Shown here: in pieces, positions 19,003 through 27,526 of the stretch
Position numbering within the stretch: the stretch's first letter is position 1
Layout of the letters: every line of letters begins with the position of its first letter
Position numbers and translations under genes: made by a program
Notes under the pieces: model-generated
The model's database searches: none
What the model was told of the DNA's origin: nothing
The model's input: only the letters and a program-made list of their open reading frames with translations
Assembly (NCBI GenBank): GCA_029780875.1
Contig: JAKOXU010000093.1
Coordinates: forward strand, 1 to 37,870
Reading direction: 5' to 3'
Source: Bacillota bacterium
GTDB taxonomy: Bacteria; Bacillota; Clostridia; Oscillospirales; Acutalibacteraceae
Length of the DNA stretch: 37,870 nt

Positions 19003-19277
19003 ATGAAGACTTTGGCGGTACGGGTTTTGCTCTTTATGGCAGCGGTTTTGACGCTTTTTTGACTTCTGCCGGGTTTATCGTCTCGGCTGATACCGATGAC
19101 GCTTTGATGATCTATGACTTTGAATATGATGATGGGGATTTGGTTGTTTTTCCTCCTGATCCGGGAAATCAGGATTGGCGCCACAGGCAGCCCTTTGACA
19201 ACCGTATTAGCGCATTTCACCTCGATTTTAGGGATAATATCAGAGTCGAGGACGGAAAATTGGTACTGAAGTTTTAA
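19003..19277 (+). pseudogene. small secreted-protein gene with apparent frameshift in a T6 tract
   Basis: ATG 19003 with SD aaggag encodes MKTLAVRVLLFMAAVLTLF* (TGA 19060). One frame over the reading continues TSAGFIVSADTDDALMIYDF... to 19277. T6 run at 19055-19060. Confidence 0.6.
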
Positions 19278-19299
19278 GATTAGGTGAAATAACATATAA

Positions 19300-19334
19300 G
19301 CTGCGAGGGTTATAACCTTCGCGGCTTTTGTTTT
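19300..19334 (+). terminator. intrinsic terminator after the small secreted-protein gene
   Basis: GCTGCGAGGGTTATAACCTTCGCGGC hairpin, then TTTTGTTTT. Confidence 0.7.
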
Positions 19335-19551
19335 GTGGGGGATTGGGGGTGTGGAGGAGAGGGGAGCGGATTTGGGAATTGTTTTTTGCAGGGTGAGGGT
19401 TAAATAGGGGAGAGGGCTTGTTTGAGAGGGGATATACGGGGGAAAAGGTGACGGGTTGGGTGGTATTTGGGGATAGAGGGGTTAATAATGGGGGGAGGTG
19501 CGGGGTTGGAAGTTTTTCTCGTTTGCAGGAGTATTTATGAATGGGAAAAAG

Positions 19552-19577
19552 AAAAAAGGTGCCGGAAATGGCACCTT
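19552..19577 (-). terminator. intrinsic terminator of the minus-strand rsmD-coaD cluster
   Basis: Minus strand AAGGTGCC-ATTTCC-GGCACCTT, then T-run. Confidence 0.75.
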
Positions 19578-19607
19578 AAAGGGTGTTGATATTGGGATAT
19601 ATGACCT

Positions 19608-20075
19608 TTATTCCTGCTGTTGTTCCTTTTTGGGGGCGCGAAGGTTCTGGCGGGCTTTGCGCAGTTCCGTCAAATTGTTGGTCAGTGCCTCGTCGGTGCG
19701 GCGCATTATGTCTTCCACATAGTCGTTGGCGGCTTTGCGCATGTCCCTTGCCTTTGCCTGGGCGCTGCTTAAAATGTCGTTGGCTTTGGCTTGGGCTTGC
19801 TTTACTATTTCCTCTTGGGCTACCAGCAGCTTTGCGCGCTCTTCGGCGGTGCGGACAATTGACTCGGCTTCCCGGCGGGCGTTGTTGATGATTTCGGTGC
19901 GGTCAGACACGATGTTTTTTGCCTGTTTGATTTCCTGCGGGAGGTTGAGGCGAATATCGTCGATGATGTCCCGCAGCTTTTCGGCGTCGATAAAGCACCT
20001 GCCTCCCGATAGGGGCAGCCCCCACGCGTTATCAATCATCTCATCGATCATATCCAATAATTCGTCAACATTCAT
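19608..20075 (-). CDS. coiled-coil hypothetical protein (ATPase-annotated family near coaD in Clostridia)
   Basis: Coiled coil, ARREAESIVRTAEERAKLLVAQEEIVKQAQAKANDIL; overlaps the coaD 3' end. Confidence 0.7.
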   Translation of the reverse strand: MNVDELLDMIDEMIDNAWGLPLSGGRCFIDAEKLRDIIDDIRLNLPQEIKQAKNIVSDRTEIINNARREAESIVRTAEERAKLLVAQEEIVKQAQAKANDILSSAQAKARDMRKAANDYVEDIMRRTDEALTNNLTELRKARQNLRAPKKEQQQE

Positions 20076-20565
20076 TGCCCTTACTCCCTTTCAATAATCT
20101 GTTTTTTATATCCTCCAATATGCAGGAGGGGACAAAATGACTGATGTCACCGCCATAACTCGCTATTTGTTTTACTATGCTGGAGCTCAAATACAGGTTT
20201 TGTTCGCTGGTGGTCAGGAATATTGTTTCGGTGTCGGGGTTGAGCTTCTTGTTGGATAGGGCCATTTGAAATTCATACTCAAAGTCGGAAACGGCGCGAA
20301 GACCCTTGACTACGCAGCAGGCCTGCTTCTTTTTGCAGTAGTCGGCCAAAAGGCCCTCGTAACAGTCCACTTCCACATTGGGAATGTCGGCGGTGGCGCG
20401 CTTTATGAAGTCAAGGCGTTCCTCGATGGTAAAGCAGGGGTTTTTCCTCGGGTTTGGCAAAACTACCACGATTATTTTGTCGAAGAGCTTTGAGACCCGC
20501 TTTATTATGTCGATGTGGCCTAAAGTTATGGGATCAAAACTTCCCGGGCAGATGGCTGTTTTCAT
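20065..20565 (-). CDS. coaD: pantetheine-phosphate adenylyltransferase
   Basis: MKTAICPGSFDPITLGHIDIIKR signature; SSSIVKQIASYGGDIS C-terminus. Confidence 0.96.
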   Translation of the reverse strand: MKTAICPGSFDPITLGHIDIIKRVSKLFDKIIVVVLPNPRKNPCFTIEERLDFIKRATADIPNVEVDCYEGLLADYCKKKQACCVVKGLRAVSDFEYEFQMALSNKKLNPDTETIFLTTSEQNLYLSSSIVKQIASYGGDISHFVPSCILEDIKNRLLKGSKGNEC

Positions 20566-20583
20566 TTCCTTTATCCTTTCCAG

Positions 20584-21117
20584 TCAGTTACGGTATAGGG
20601 TGACCCGCACAGTCCCGTAACGGTAGGTGCGCAGGGTTTCAAAATTGCCCACAGACGGGGGCAGGACATCCTTATCGGAATGCTCGCATACAATGAGGCT
20701 CCCCGGGTTCATGCGGTCGGCTACGGCGTATAGGGCAGGAGGCAAAAGGTTTTTGTTGTAGGGGGGGTCCAAAAAGGCTATGTCAAACCTTTCCGAAGAG
20801 GTGCGAAGGTAGGCGTCATAGCTCATTTTGTATACCTTTGCCTTGGTATAAAAGCCTGTGTTGAGAAGGTTTTTCCTGACTGTTTCGATTGCCGTGGGGG
20901 AGTTGTCCACAAAAACGGCACCCTGCGCGCCGCGGCTCAAAGCCTCAATCCCCAACTGGCCCGTTCCCGCAAAAAGGTCAAGGACATTCTTGCCCTCGAT
21001 GTCAAACTGAATTATGGTAAATATGGCTTCCTTGACTCGGTCTGAAGTGGGGCGGATGTCTTGCCCCTTGACGGGTTCCAGCCTCCGCAGTTTGGCAGAG
21101 CCAGATATAACGCGCAT
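20584..21117 (-). CDS. rsmD: 16S rRNA (guanine(966)-N(2))-methyltransferase RsmD
   Basis: MRVISGSAKLRRLEP, DLFAGTGQLGIEALSRGA, FLDPPYNK; start 21117 has SD GGAGG. Confidence 0.95.
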   Translation of the reverse strand: MRVISGSAKLRRLEPVKGQDIRPTSDRVKEAIFTIIQFDIEGKNVLDLFAGTGQLGIEALSRGAQGAVFVDNSPTAIETVRKNLLNTGFYTKAKVYKMSYDAYLRTSSERFDIAFLDPPYNKNLLPPALYAVADRMNPGSLIVCEHSDKDVLPPSVGNFETLRTYRYGTVRVTLYRN

Positions 21118-21157
21118 GCTTTTTACCTCCAACCGATAGGGGAGAAATATTATATTT

Positions 21158-21186
21158 ATTATCACAAATTATACAACTTATGTCAA
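21158..21186 (-). promoter_or_regulatory. sigma-A promoter for the rsmD operon
   Basis: Minus strand TTGACA, 17 nt, GATAAT. Confidence 0.65.
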
Positions 21187-21229
21187 CCGTTTTTTAACAA
21201 GGGAAAGGGGTTGGAAAATAAAAATCTTG

Positions 21230-21258
21230 TTGACTTTTGAAGGGGCGTGTAATATAAT
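21230..21258 (+). promoter_or_regulatory. sigma-A promoter for the ylxM-ffh operon
   Basis: TTGACT, 17 nt, TATAAT. Confidence 0.8.
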
Positions 21259-21259
21259 C

Positions 21260-21284
21260 AGTGTAAAGGTTTGAACTTTACACT
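21260..21284. promoter_or_regulatory. 25-bp dyad spanning the predicted ylxM-ffh start site (candidate operator)
   Basis: AGTGTAAAG-GTTTGAA-CTTTACACT, 9-bp perfect arms, right after the -10. Confidence 0.55.
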
Positions 21285-21355
21285 CCTTGTCTTGGGAGGC
21301 GGTATATGCTGCCTCGACGGCCTTGACGATTGTTGTTCGGAGAGGGAGGGTTTGT

Positions 21356-21718
21356 ATGGATAAGAATTATGAGATTTCTTTGCTTTTGGATTTTTATGGG
21401 GATATGCTGACGGAAAAGCAGCAGAGCATGCTCAACGATTACTACAACAACGATTTGTCCCTCTCGGAAATTGCCGAAAACGAAGGTATTACAAGGCAGG
21501 GCGTGAGAGATGCCATTCAGCGGGCTCAGGCGCAGCTCGTTGAAATGGAGGAAAAGTTAAGGCTGGTTCAGAAATTTAAGGATATGCGCCGGGATTTGGA
21601 AGAGATTTATAACTGCGCCAAGGACATTGACGCCTTTAACGACAGGTATGGGTATTCCCGGGAGATAAATGACCGGGCGAAGAAGATTATAGCTATAGTC
21701 AGGAAGCTGTTCGAGTAA
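21356..21718 (+). CDS. ylxM: YlxM family HTH DNA-binding protein
   Basis: LLLDFYGDMLTEKQQSMLNDYYNNDLSLSEIAENEGITRQGVRDAI; directly upstream of ffh. Confidence 0.92.
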   Translation: MDKNYEISLLLDFYGDMLTEKQQSMLNDYYNNDLSLSEIAENEGITRQGVRDAIQRAQAQLVEMEEKLRLVQKFKDMRRDLEEIYNCAKDIDAFNDRYGYSREINDRAKKIIAIVRKLFE

Positions 21719-21734
21719 CCGAGGATGTGATTTT

Positions 21735-23063
21735 GTGGCCTTTGAAGGTCTTGCAGATAAATTGTCCGCCGCCTTTAAAAAGCTGCGTTCAAAGGGGAAA
21801 CTGTCGGAAAGCGATGTAAAATCCGCCATGAGGGAAGTGCGCCTTGCCCTTTTGGAAGCCGATGTTAACTTTAAGGTGGCAAAGGAATTTGTAAACAAGG
21901 TGACCGAGCGGGCTGTGGGTGCCGAGGTTATGGAGAGTCTGACGCCGGCCCAGCAGGTCGTGAAAATAGTAAATGAGGAACTGTGCGCCCTCATGGGAGG
22001 GGAAAAGGCAAGGGTGAATTTTGCCTCGAAGCCTCCTACCGTGATTTTGATGTGCGGGCTGCAGGGCTCGGGCAAGACTACCCACGCGGGGAAGCTGGCC
22101 CTGATGTTTAAAAAGGAGGGGCACAGGCCCCTGCTTGTGGCCTGCGATATATACAGGCCCGCCGCTATTGACCAGCTCAAGGTGGTGGGGACAAAGGCGG
22201 GGGTGCCCGTTTTTGAGATGGGGACCGAAAATCCCGTCAAGATAGCAAAGGCGGCGGTAAGGCATGCCAAGGATTACGGCAACGACATTGTGATTATCGA
22301 TACCGCCGGCAGGCTCCATATCGATGAGGAATTGATGAAGGAGCTTGAGGATATAAAGAAAGAGGTTGAGCCCCACGAGATCCTACTTGTGGTGGACTCC
22401 ATGACGGGGCAGGATGCCGTCAATGTGGCTGAGGCCTTCAATGAGGCTTTGGGGATTGACGGAGTGGTGCTGACAAAGCTGGACGGCGATACCCGCGGCG
22501 GTGCCGCCCTTTCCGTCAAGGCGGTGACGGGCAAACCCATAAAATTTGCCGGTACCGGCGAAAAGCTGGAGGATTTGGAGCTTTTTCACCCTGAAAGGAT
22601 GGCTTCCCGAATCCTTGGCATGGGGGATGTCCTAACCCTTATTGAAAAGGCGGAAAGGGAGCTTGACGAGAAAAAGGCTATGGAGCTCGTCAAGAAGATT
22701 GAAAAAAATAAGTTTGATTTCAACGACCTGCTGGAGCAGATGGAACAGGTCAGGAAAATGGGCCCCCTTAAAAATGTCTTATCTATGTTGCCGGGGATGG
22801 ACAAGAAAATCCGGGATGTGGATGTGGACGACAGGCAGATTGACAGAATGGTTGCCATTATCAAATCCATGACAAAAAAGGAAAGGGAGAAGCCCGATCT
22901 TATAAACCCGTCCAGAAAGAGGCGGATTGCTGCCGGCAGCGGCACTAAAGTGGAGGATGTCAACAGGCTGCTGAAGCAATTCGAGCAGATGCAAAAACTG
23001 ATGAAGCAGATGAAGGGCATGGCAGGCAAAAGAGGGCCCCGGATTCCCGGGTTTCCCTTTTAG
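21735..23063 (+). CDS. ffh: signal recognition particle protein Ffh
   Basis: GLQGSGKTTHAGKLA, DTAGRLHIDEELM, TKLDGDTRGGAALS; Met-rich M domain. Confidence 0.97.
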   Translation: MAFEGLADKLSAAFKKLRSKGKLSESDVKSAMREVRLALLEADVNFKVAKEFVNKVTERAVGAEVMESLTPAQQVVKIVNEELCALMGGEKARVNFASKPPTVILMCGLQGSGKTTHAGKLALMFKKEGHRPLLVACDIYRPAAIDQLKVVGTKAGVPVFEMGTENPVKIAKAAVRHAKDYGNDIVIIDTAGRLHIDEELMKELEDIKKEVEPHEILLVVDSMTGQDAVNVAEAFNEALGIDGVVLTKLDGDTRGGAALSVKAVTGKPIKFAGTGEKLEDLELFHPERMASRILGMGDVLTLIEKAERELDEKKAMELVKKIEKNKFDFNDLLEQMEQVRKMGPLKNVLSMLPGMDKKIRDVDVDDRQIDRMVAIIKSMTKKEREKPDLINPSRKRRIAAGSGTKVEDVNRLLKQFEQMQKLMKQMKGMAGKRGPRIPGFPF

Positions 23064-23113
23064 ATAATAAACCTTGTTTTGACAGCAAGGGCTGAAATGT
23101 GGAGGTGAAAAAG

Positions 23114-23356
23114 ATGGCTGTTAAAATCAGGCTGCGCAGAATGGGCGCAAAAAAGGTTCCCATTTACCGCGTCGTTGTAGCCGATTCCCGTTATGCCAGA
23201 GATGGCCGCTTTATTGAGGAGATAGGATTTTATAATCCCCTGGAAGAGCCCTCTGTCTTTAAGATAGATGCGGAAAAGGCTAAAAAATGGATGGCTAACG
23301 GTGCTCAACCCACCGAGACGGTCAGAAAATTGATGAAGAAATTCGGCATTGAATAA
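23114..23356 (+). CDS. rpsP: 30S ribosomal protein S16
   Basis: [28 protein letters not shown] ggaggtg. Confidence 0.97.
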   Translation: MAVKIRLRRMGAKKVPIYRVVVADSRYARDGRFIEEIGFYNPLEEPSVFKIDAEKAKKWMANGAQPTETVRKLMKKFGIE

Positions 23357-23371
23357 CAGGAGGTATCAACA

Positions 23372-23605
23372 ATGAAAGAACTTATCGAGAACATTGCTAA
23401 GGGCCTTGTGGAGTCCCCTGACGAAGTCGTGGTAACCGCAGATGGGCCCAACGAGGACAATGTCACGGTTTATCACCTTCATGTGGCAGAAGCCGACATG
23501 GGACGGGTAATCGGCAAGCAGGGTCGCATTGCAAAGGCCATCAGGACTGTAATCCGAGCCGCCGCGAACCGCAAGTCTCAAAAAGTTATGTTGGAAATTG
23601 ACTAA
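23372..23605 (+). CDS. khpA: KH-domain RNA-binding protein KhpA
   Basis: About 77 aa, VIGKQGRIAKAIRTVIRAAA KH motif; between rpsP and rimM. Confidence 0.9.
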   Translation: MKELIENIAKGLVESPDEVVVTADGPNEDNVTVYHLHVAEADMGRVIGKQGRIAKAIRTVIRAAANRKSQKVMLEID

Positions 23606-23659
23606 TTGGTGAGGGAAGGGAGAGTGTTGAGCTTTCCCTTTCGTTTTGCGTGAGGGATT

Positions 23660-24178
23660 ATGGGTAAGAGGTTTTTGGAAGCTGGGAAAATTGTGGGCAC
23701 TCACGGGCTGAAGGGCGAGGTGAGGGCTCAGTCTTGGTGCGACTCCAATGAGGTGCTGGCCGGCTTTGGCTCCCTTTACCTTGACGGGGAGGGCAGGCAA
23801 AAGCTGAAGGTCGTTTCCGCTCGGGTGCACAAGAATTCGGTTATATTTAAGTTTTCGGGCATTGACTATATCGATGAGGCGGAAAAGCTAAAGGGCAGGG
23901 TTTTGTTTATCGACAGAAAGGATTTGGCGCTGCCCGAGGGCACCTACTTTATTCAGGATTTAATCGGCCTTGAGGTGTTGGACGCCGATACCGGCAAAGT
24001 GTACGGGACACTGGCGGATGTGAGCCCTACCGGGGCCAACGATGTCTATCATGTAAAAGGCGGGGACGGGCGGGTGTATTTGCTGCCCGCCGTCAGGGAA
24101 ATGGTAGTGTCGGTGGAGATTGATGCCGGCTGCATGAAAGTAAGGCCCGTAAAGGGGATTTTTGAGGATGAAGATTGA
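23660..24178 (+). CDS. rimM: ribosome maturation factor RimM
   Basis: [16 protein letters not shown]-terminal [21 protein letters not shown]. Confidence 0.95.
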   Translation: MGKRFLEAGKIVGTHGLKGEVRAQSWCDSNEVLAGFGSLYLDGEGRQKLKVVSARVHKNSVIFKFSGIDYIDEAEKLKGRVLFIDRKDLALPEGTYFIQDLIGLEVLDADTGKVYGTLADVSPTGANDVYHVKGGDGRVYLLPAVREMVVSVEIDAGCMKVRPVKGIFEDED

Positions 24179-24869
24179 TATTTTGACCCTTTTCCCCGAT
24201 ATGTGCTATGCCGTTTTAAACGAAAGCATTATCGGCAGGGCAAAGAAAAAGGGCGCAATTGACTTTGAATGCCACAATATTCGGGATTATTCCCTTGACA
24301 GGTTAAGGCGGGTGGACGACGCCCCTTACGGAGGCGGGCGGGGCATGATTCTGCAGGCCCAGCCCATTTTCGACTGCTTTGAGGCGGTGTGTAATAAGAA
24401 CGGGGTGCGGCCCCACCTTATTTACATGACGCCTCAAGGGAAGGTGCTGACCCAAAAACGGGCGCTGGAGCTGTCCAAAATGAGCCATATCGCCATACTT
24501 TGCGGGCACTATGAGGGCGTGGACGAAAGGGTAATCGAGGAGATTGTGGACGAGGAAATCTCTATCGGCGACTATGTGCTGACGGGCGGGGAGCTGCCCG
24601 CCCTTGTGCTGGCCGACGCAGTGGCGCGGCTGGTGCCGGGAGTGCTGTCCGACAGCGAGTGTTTTGAGCAGGAAAGCCATTTTGAAGAGCTGCTGGAACA
24701 TCCCCAATATACCCGCCCTGCCGTGTGGAGGGGGCGGGAGGTGCCGGAAGTGCTGCTCTCGGGGCATCACGCCAAAATTGAGGAGTGGAGAAGGCAGCAG
24801 GCTTTGGAGAGGACTAAAATAAGGCGGCCCGACCTATATGAAAGGCATGTGAAAGGGGAAAAGGAGTAA
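24168..24869 (+). CDS. trmD: tRNA (guanosine(37)-N1)-methyltransferase TrmD
   Basis: [40 protein letters not shown]; overlaps the rimM end. Confidence 0.96.
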   Translation: MKIDILTLFPDMCYAVLNESIIGRAKKKGAIDFECHNIRDYSLDRLRRVDDAPYGGGRGMILQAQPIFDCFEAVCNKNGVRPHLIYMTPQGKVLTQKRALELSKMSHIAILCGHYEGVDERVIEEIVDEEISIGDYVLTGGELPALVLADAVARLVPGVLSDSECFEQESHFEELLEHPQYTRPAVWRGREVPEVLLSGHHAKIEEWRRQQALERTKIRRPDLYERHVKGEKE

Positions 24870-25072
24870 AAATTGTTGAAAATTTACAAAAATTTCCGGC
24901 AGGATGTTTAGGGCTTTGATAGGATTGCGGAATATGCGCCGTTATTATGCCAGATAAAATAAAATTTTTATCAAAAACTGGTTATTTTCACTAAAATTTG
25001 CGTGATTTTTTTCGATTTCATAGTTTAGCAGGACGAATTATGTAAATCGCCCTCTAAAATGGGTGAAAATAG

Positions 25073-25101
25073 TTGACCTTTTTGGTGAATGTGTTTATAA
25101 T
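25073..25101 (+). promoter_or_regulatory. sigma-A promoter for the HPr-like gene
   Basis: TTGACC, 17 nt, TATAAT. Confidence 0.75.
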
Positions 25102-25121
25102 TAGGTGTGGTGTTTTGTAGC

Positions 25122-25153
25122 TTGCGAATAAGGCAGTTTGCGAATAAGGCAGT
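25122..25153 (+). repeat. perfect 16-bp tandem duplication in the HPr 5' UTR
   Basis: TTGCGAATAAGGCAGT x2 (25122-25137, 25138-25153). Confidence 0.9.
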
Positions 25154-25171
25154 TAAGGGGAGAGAGACTAA

Positions 25172-25441
25172 ATGTATGTGAAAGATGTTACTGTGCAAAA
25201 TCAGGTTGGTTTGCATGCGCGGCCGGCAACATTTTTCATCCAAAAGGCCAATGAGTATAAGTCTTCGATTTGGATTGAAAAAGATGAAAGGCGCGTCAAT
25301 GCAAAGAGCCTTCTCTGCGTCCTCTCACTGGGGATTGTGGGCGGTACTACCATCAGGATTATCGCTGACGGTGCCGACGAAAAGCAGGCTGTGGAAGGCC
25401 TTGTCAAGCTCATTAACTCCGGCTTTTCTGATGTAGAATAG
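25172..25441 (+). CDS. HPr family phosphocarrier protein
   Basis: NQVGLHARPATFF active-site His; VNAKSLLCVLSLGI regulatory Ser region. Confidence 0.92.
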   Translation: MYVKDVTVQNQVGLHARPATFFIQKANEYKSSIWIEKDERRVNAKSLLCVLSLGIVGGTTIRIIADGADEKQAVEGLVKLINSGFSDVE

Positions 25442-25517
25442 ATGGTTTTAGACAATATTCGGTTGCTCTGATTTATTTCGGGGTGGCCGTTTTTAAATTT
25501 ATAAGAAAATATAAATT

Positions 25518-25557
25518 AGTCGGAAAGGGTGCTCCGGCAAATCCGACTTTATTTTTT
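25518..25557 (+). terminator. intrinsic terminator of the HPr gene
   Basis: AGTCGGA...TCCGACT, then TTATTTTTTT. Confidence 0.65.
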
Positions 25558-25650
25558 TGAGCTGTGCGGGTATAATTGTGGTGGTGACTTCCCCTTTGGG
25601 AAAGTTTTTTCGGGGAAGGGACTTTTGACCTTATAAAGGAGGTGGGGGAA

Positions 25651-27483
25651 GTGGATGAGGGCAGGATAAAGGAGCTGCGGCAGAAGGCAATAAAGCTGCC
25701 GGAGCTGCCCGGGGTGTACCTTATGCGGGACAAATCGGGCAAGATTATCTATATCGGCAAGGCAAAGGCCCTGAAAAACCGGGTGAGCCAGTATTTTTCT
25801 TCCCCCGCCCGGCACGACGAAAAAGTGCGGCATATGGTGGAGAATGTCCACGACTTTGAATATATTATCACAGACAGTGAGTTTGAGGCTTTGGTGCTGG
25901 AATGCAGCCTGATAAAACAGCATCGGCCCAAATACAATATACTTTTGAAAGACGATAAAGGGTATCACTATATCCGTGTCAGCCCGCCGCCCTGGAGGAC
26001 TATAAAAGAGGCTAAAAAGATTGAGGATGACGGGGCGGAGTATATCGGCCCTTATACCAGTTCCTGGGCTGTAAAGCAGGCTGTGGAGAGCGCAAGGAAG
26101 ATTTTCAGGCTCCCCGGCTGTTCCCGGAGGTTTCCCGAGGATATCGGCAAGGGGCGGCCATGCCTGAATTCCCACATAGGGCAGTGCATGGCTCCTTGCA
26201 GCGGGAAAGTGAGCCTTGAGAGGTATGAGGAGGCGGTGGAGGATGCCCTTGAGTTTCTCAAGGGGGGCAGCGCCGAGAGCATAAAGGCCCTTACAAAGCA
26301 GATGGAGGAGGCCGCCGAGAGGCTTGAGTTTGAGCGGGCGGCGGCTTTGCGGGACAGGATTGCCGCCATAAAGCGTATCGCCGAAAAGCAGAAGGTGGTG
26401 GCAAACGCCGTCAAGGAGCAGGATGTCATAGCTTTGGCCCGGCTTGGGGACAGCGCCTGTTTTGAAGTCTTCAGGTTCAAAGGTGGGTCCCTATATGACC
26501 GGGAGGAGTTTCTGCTGAAGGACATAGGGGCGGAAAAGGCGGCCCGTACCGAGTTTTTGCACCGGTACTACCATATTCGGGATTTTGTGCCGGTCCAGAT
26601 TACCCTTGACGGGCCTGTGGAGGACGCGTCTCTCACGGCCCAATGGCTGTCGGAAAAGGCGGGCAGGAAGGTTAAAATTGTTGTGCCCCAAAAGGGCGAG
26701 CAGGCAAAGCTCGTGGAGATGTGCCGCAGCAATGCCGCCGAGCGGTTGGCCCAAAGTGTCGGGCGCACCTTAAGGGAGGCCGGTGCCCTCGATGAGCTGG
26801 GAAGGCTGTTGGGTCTCAATGAGCCGCCGAGGTATATTGAGGCTTATGATATTTCCAATACCGCCGGCAGTGACAATGTGGGGGCTATGGTGGTTTTCGA
26901 AGACGGCAGGCCAAAAAAGTCGGCGTATAGGAAGTTTATTATAAAGGATGTGGAGGGGCAGGACGACTATGCCTCCATGCAGGAAGTGATTACCCGGCGC
27001 CTTGAGCGGTACCTTGAGGAAAAGGATTCCGGCGAGGGGTTTGGTAAACTTCCCGACCTTATACTCCTTGACGGGGGAAGGGGGCATGTGTCCTCGGTGT
27101 TGCCCGTGGTGAGGCGGCACGGCTTTGATATACCCGTTTTCGGGATGGTCAAGGATGAGAGGCACAGGACAAGGGCTGTGGCCGCAGACGGGGGAGAGAT
27201 CAGCATTGCCTCTACCCGGCGGGCCTTTACCCTTTTGTCCCAAATTCAGGAGGAAGTCCACAGGTTTGCCATAGGGTTCCACAGGCAAAGGAGAAAAAAG
27301 CGGGTCTTGGGCAGTTCCCTTTTGCAAATTGAGGGTGTCGGAGAAAAGCGGGCAAAGGCCCTCCTCAAACACTTTGGCACGATTGAAAGGATAAAGGGCG
27401 CAACTCTTGAAGAGCTGGCCGCTGTGCCCGGCATGAATATTTCGGCGGCGGAGAATTTAAGAAGGCATTTTGATGGGCGGTGA
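25651..27483 (+). CDS. uvrC: excinuclease ABC subunit UvrC
   Basis: LPELPGVYLMRDKSGKIIYIGKAKALKNRVSQYF (GIY-YIG), UVR region, C-terminal HhH. GTG 25651 preferred on SD spacing; ORF opens at 25642. Confidence 0.95.
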   Translation: MDEGRIKELRQKAIKLPELPGVYLMRDKSGKIIYIGKAKALKNRVSQYFSSPARHDEKVRHMVENVHDFEYIITDSEFEALVLECSLIKQHRPKYNILLKDDKGYHYIRVSPPPWRTIKEAKKIEDDGAEYIGPYTSSWAVKQAVESARKIFRLPGCSRRFPEDIGKGRPCLNSHIGQCMAPCSGKVSLERYEEAVEDALEFLKGGSAESIKALTKQMEEAAERLEFERAAALRDRIAAIKRIAEKQKVVANAVKEQDVIALARLGDSACFEVFRFKGGSLYDREEFLLKDIGAEKAARTEFLHRYYHIRDFVPVQITLDGPVEDASLTAQWLSEKAGRKVKIVVPQKGEQAKLVEMCRSNAAERLAQSVGRTLREAGALDELGRLLGLNEPPRYIEAYDISNTAGSDNVGAMVVFEDGRPKKSAYRKFIIKDVEGQDDYASMQEVITRRLERYLEEKDSGEGFGKLPDLILLDGGRGHVSSVLPVVRRHGFDIPVFGMVKDERHRTRAVAADGGEISIASTRRAFTLLSQIQEEVHRFAIGFHRQRRKKRVLGSSLLQIEGVGEKRAKALLKHFGTIERIKGATLEELAAVPGMNISAAENLRRHFDGR

Positions 27484-27526
27484 ACTGCCCGTTAATATAG
27501 GAATGAGGAAAAAGCGGGGTAAAAAA

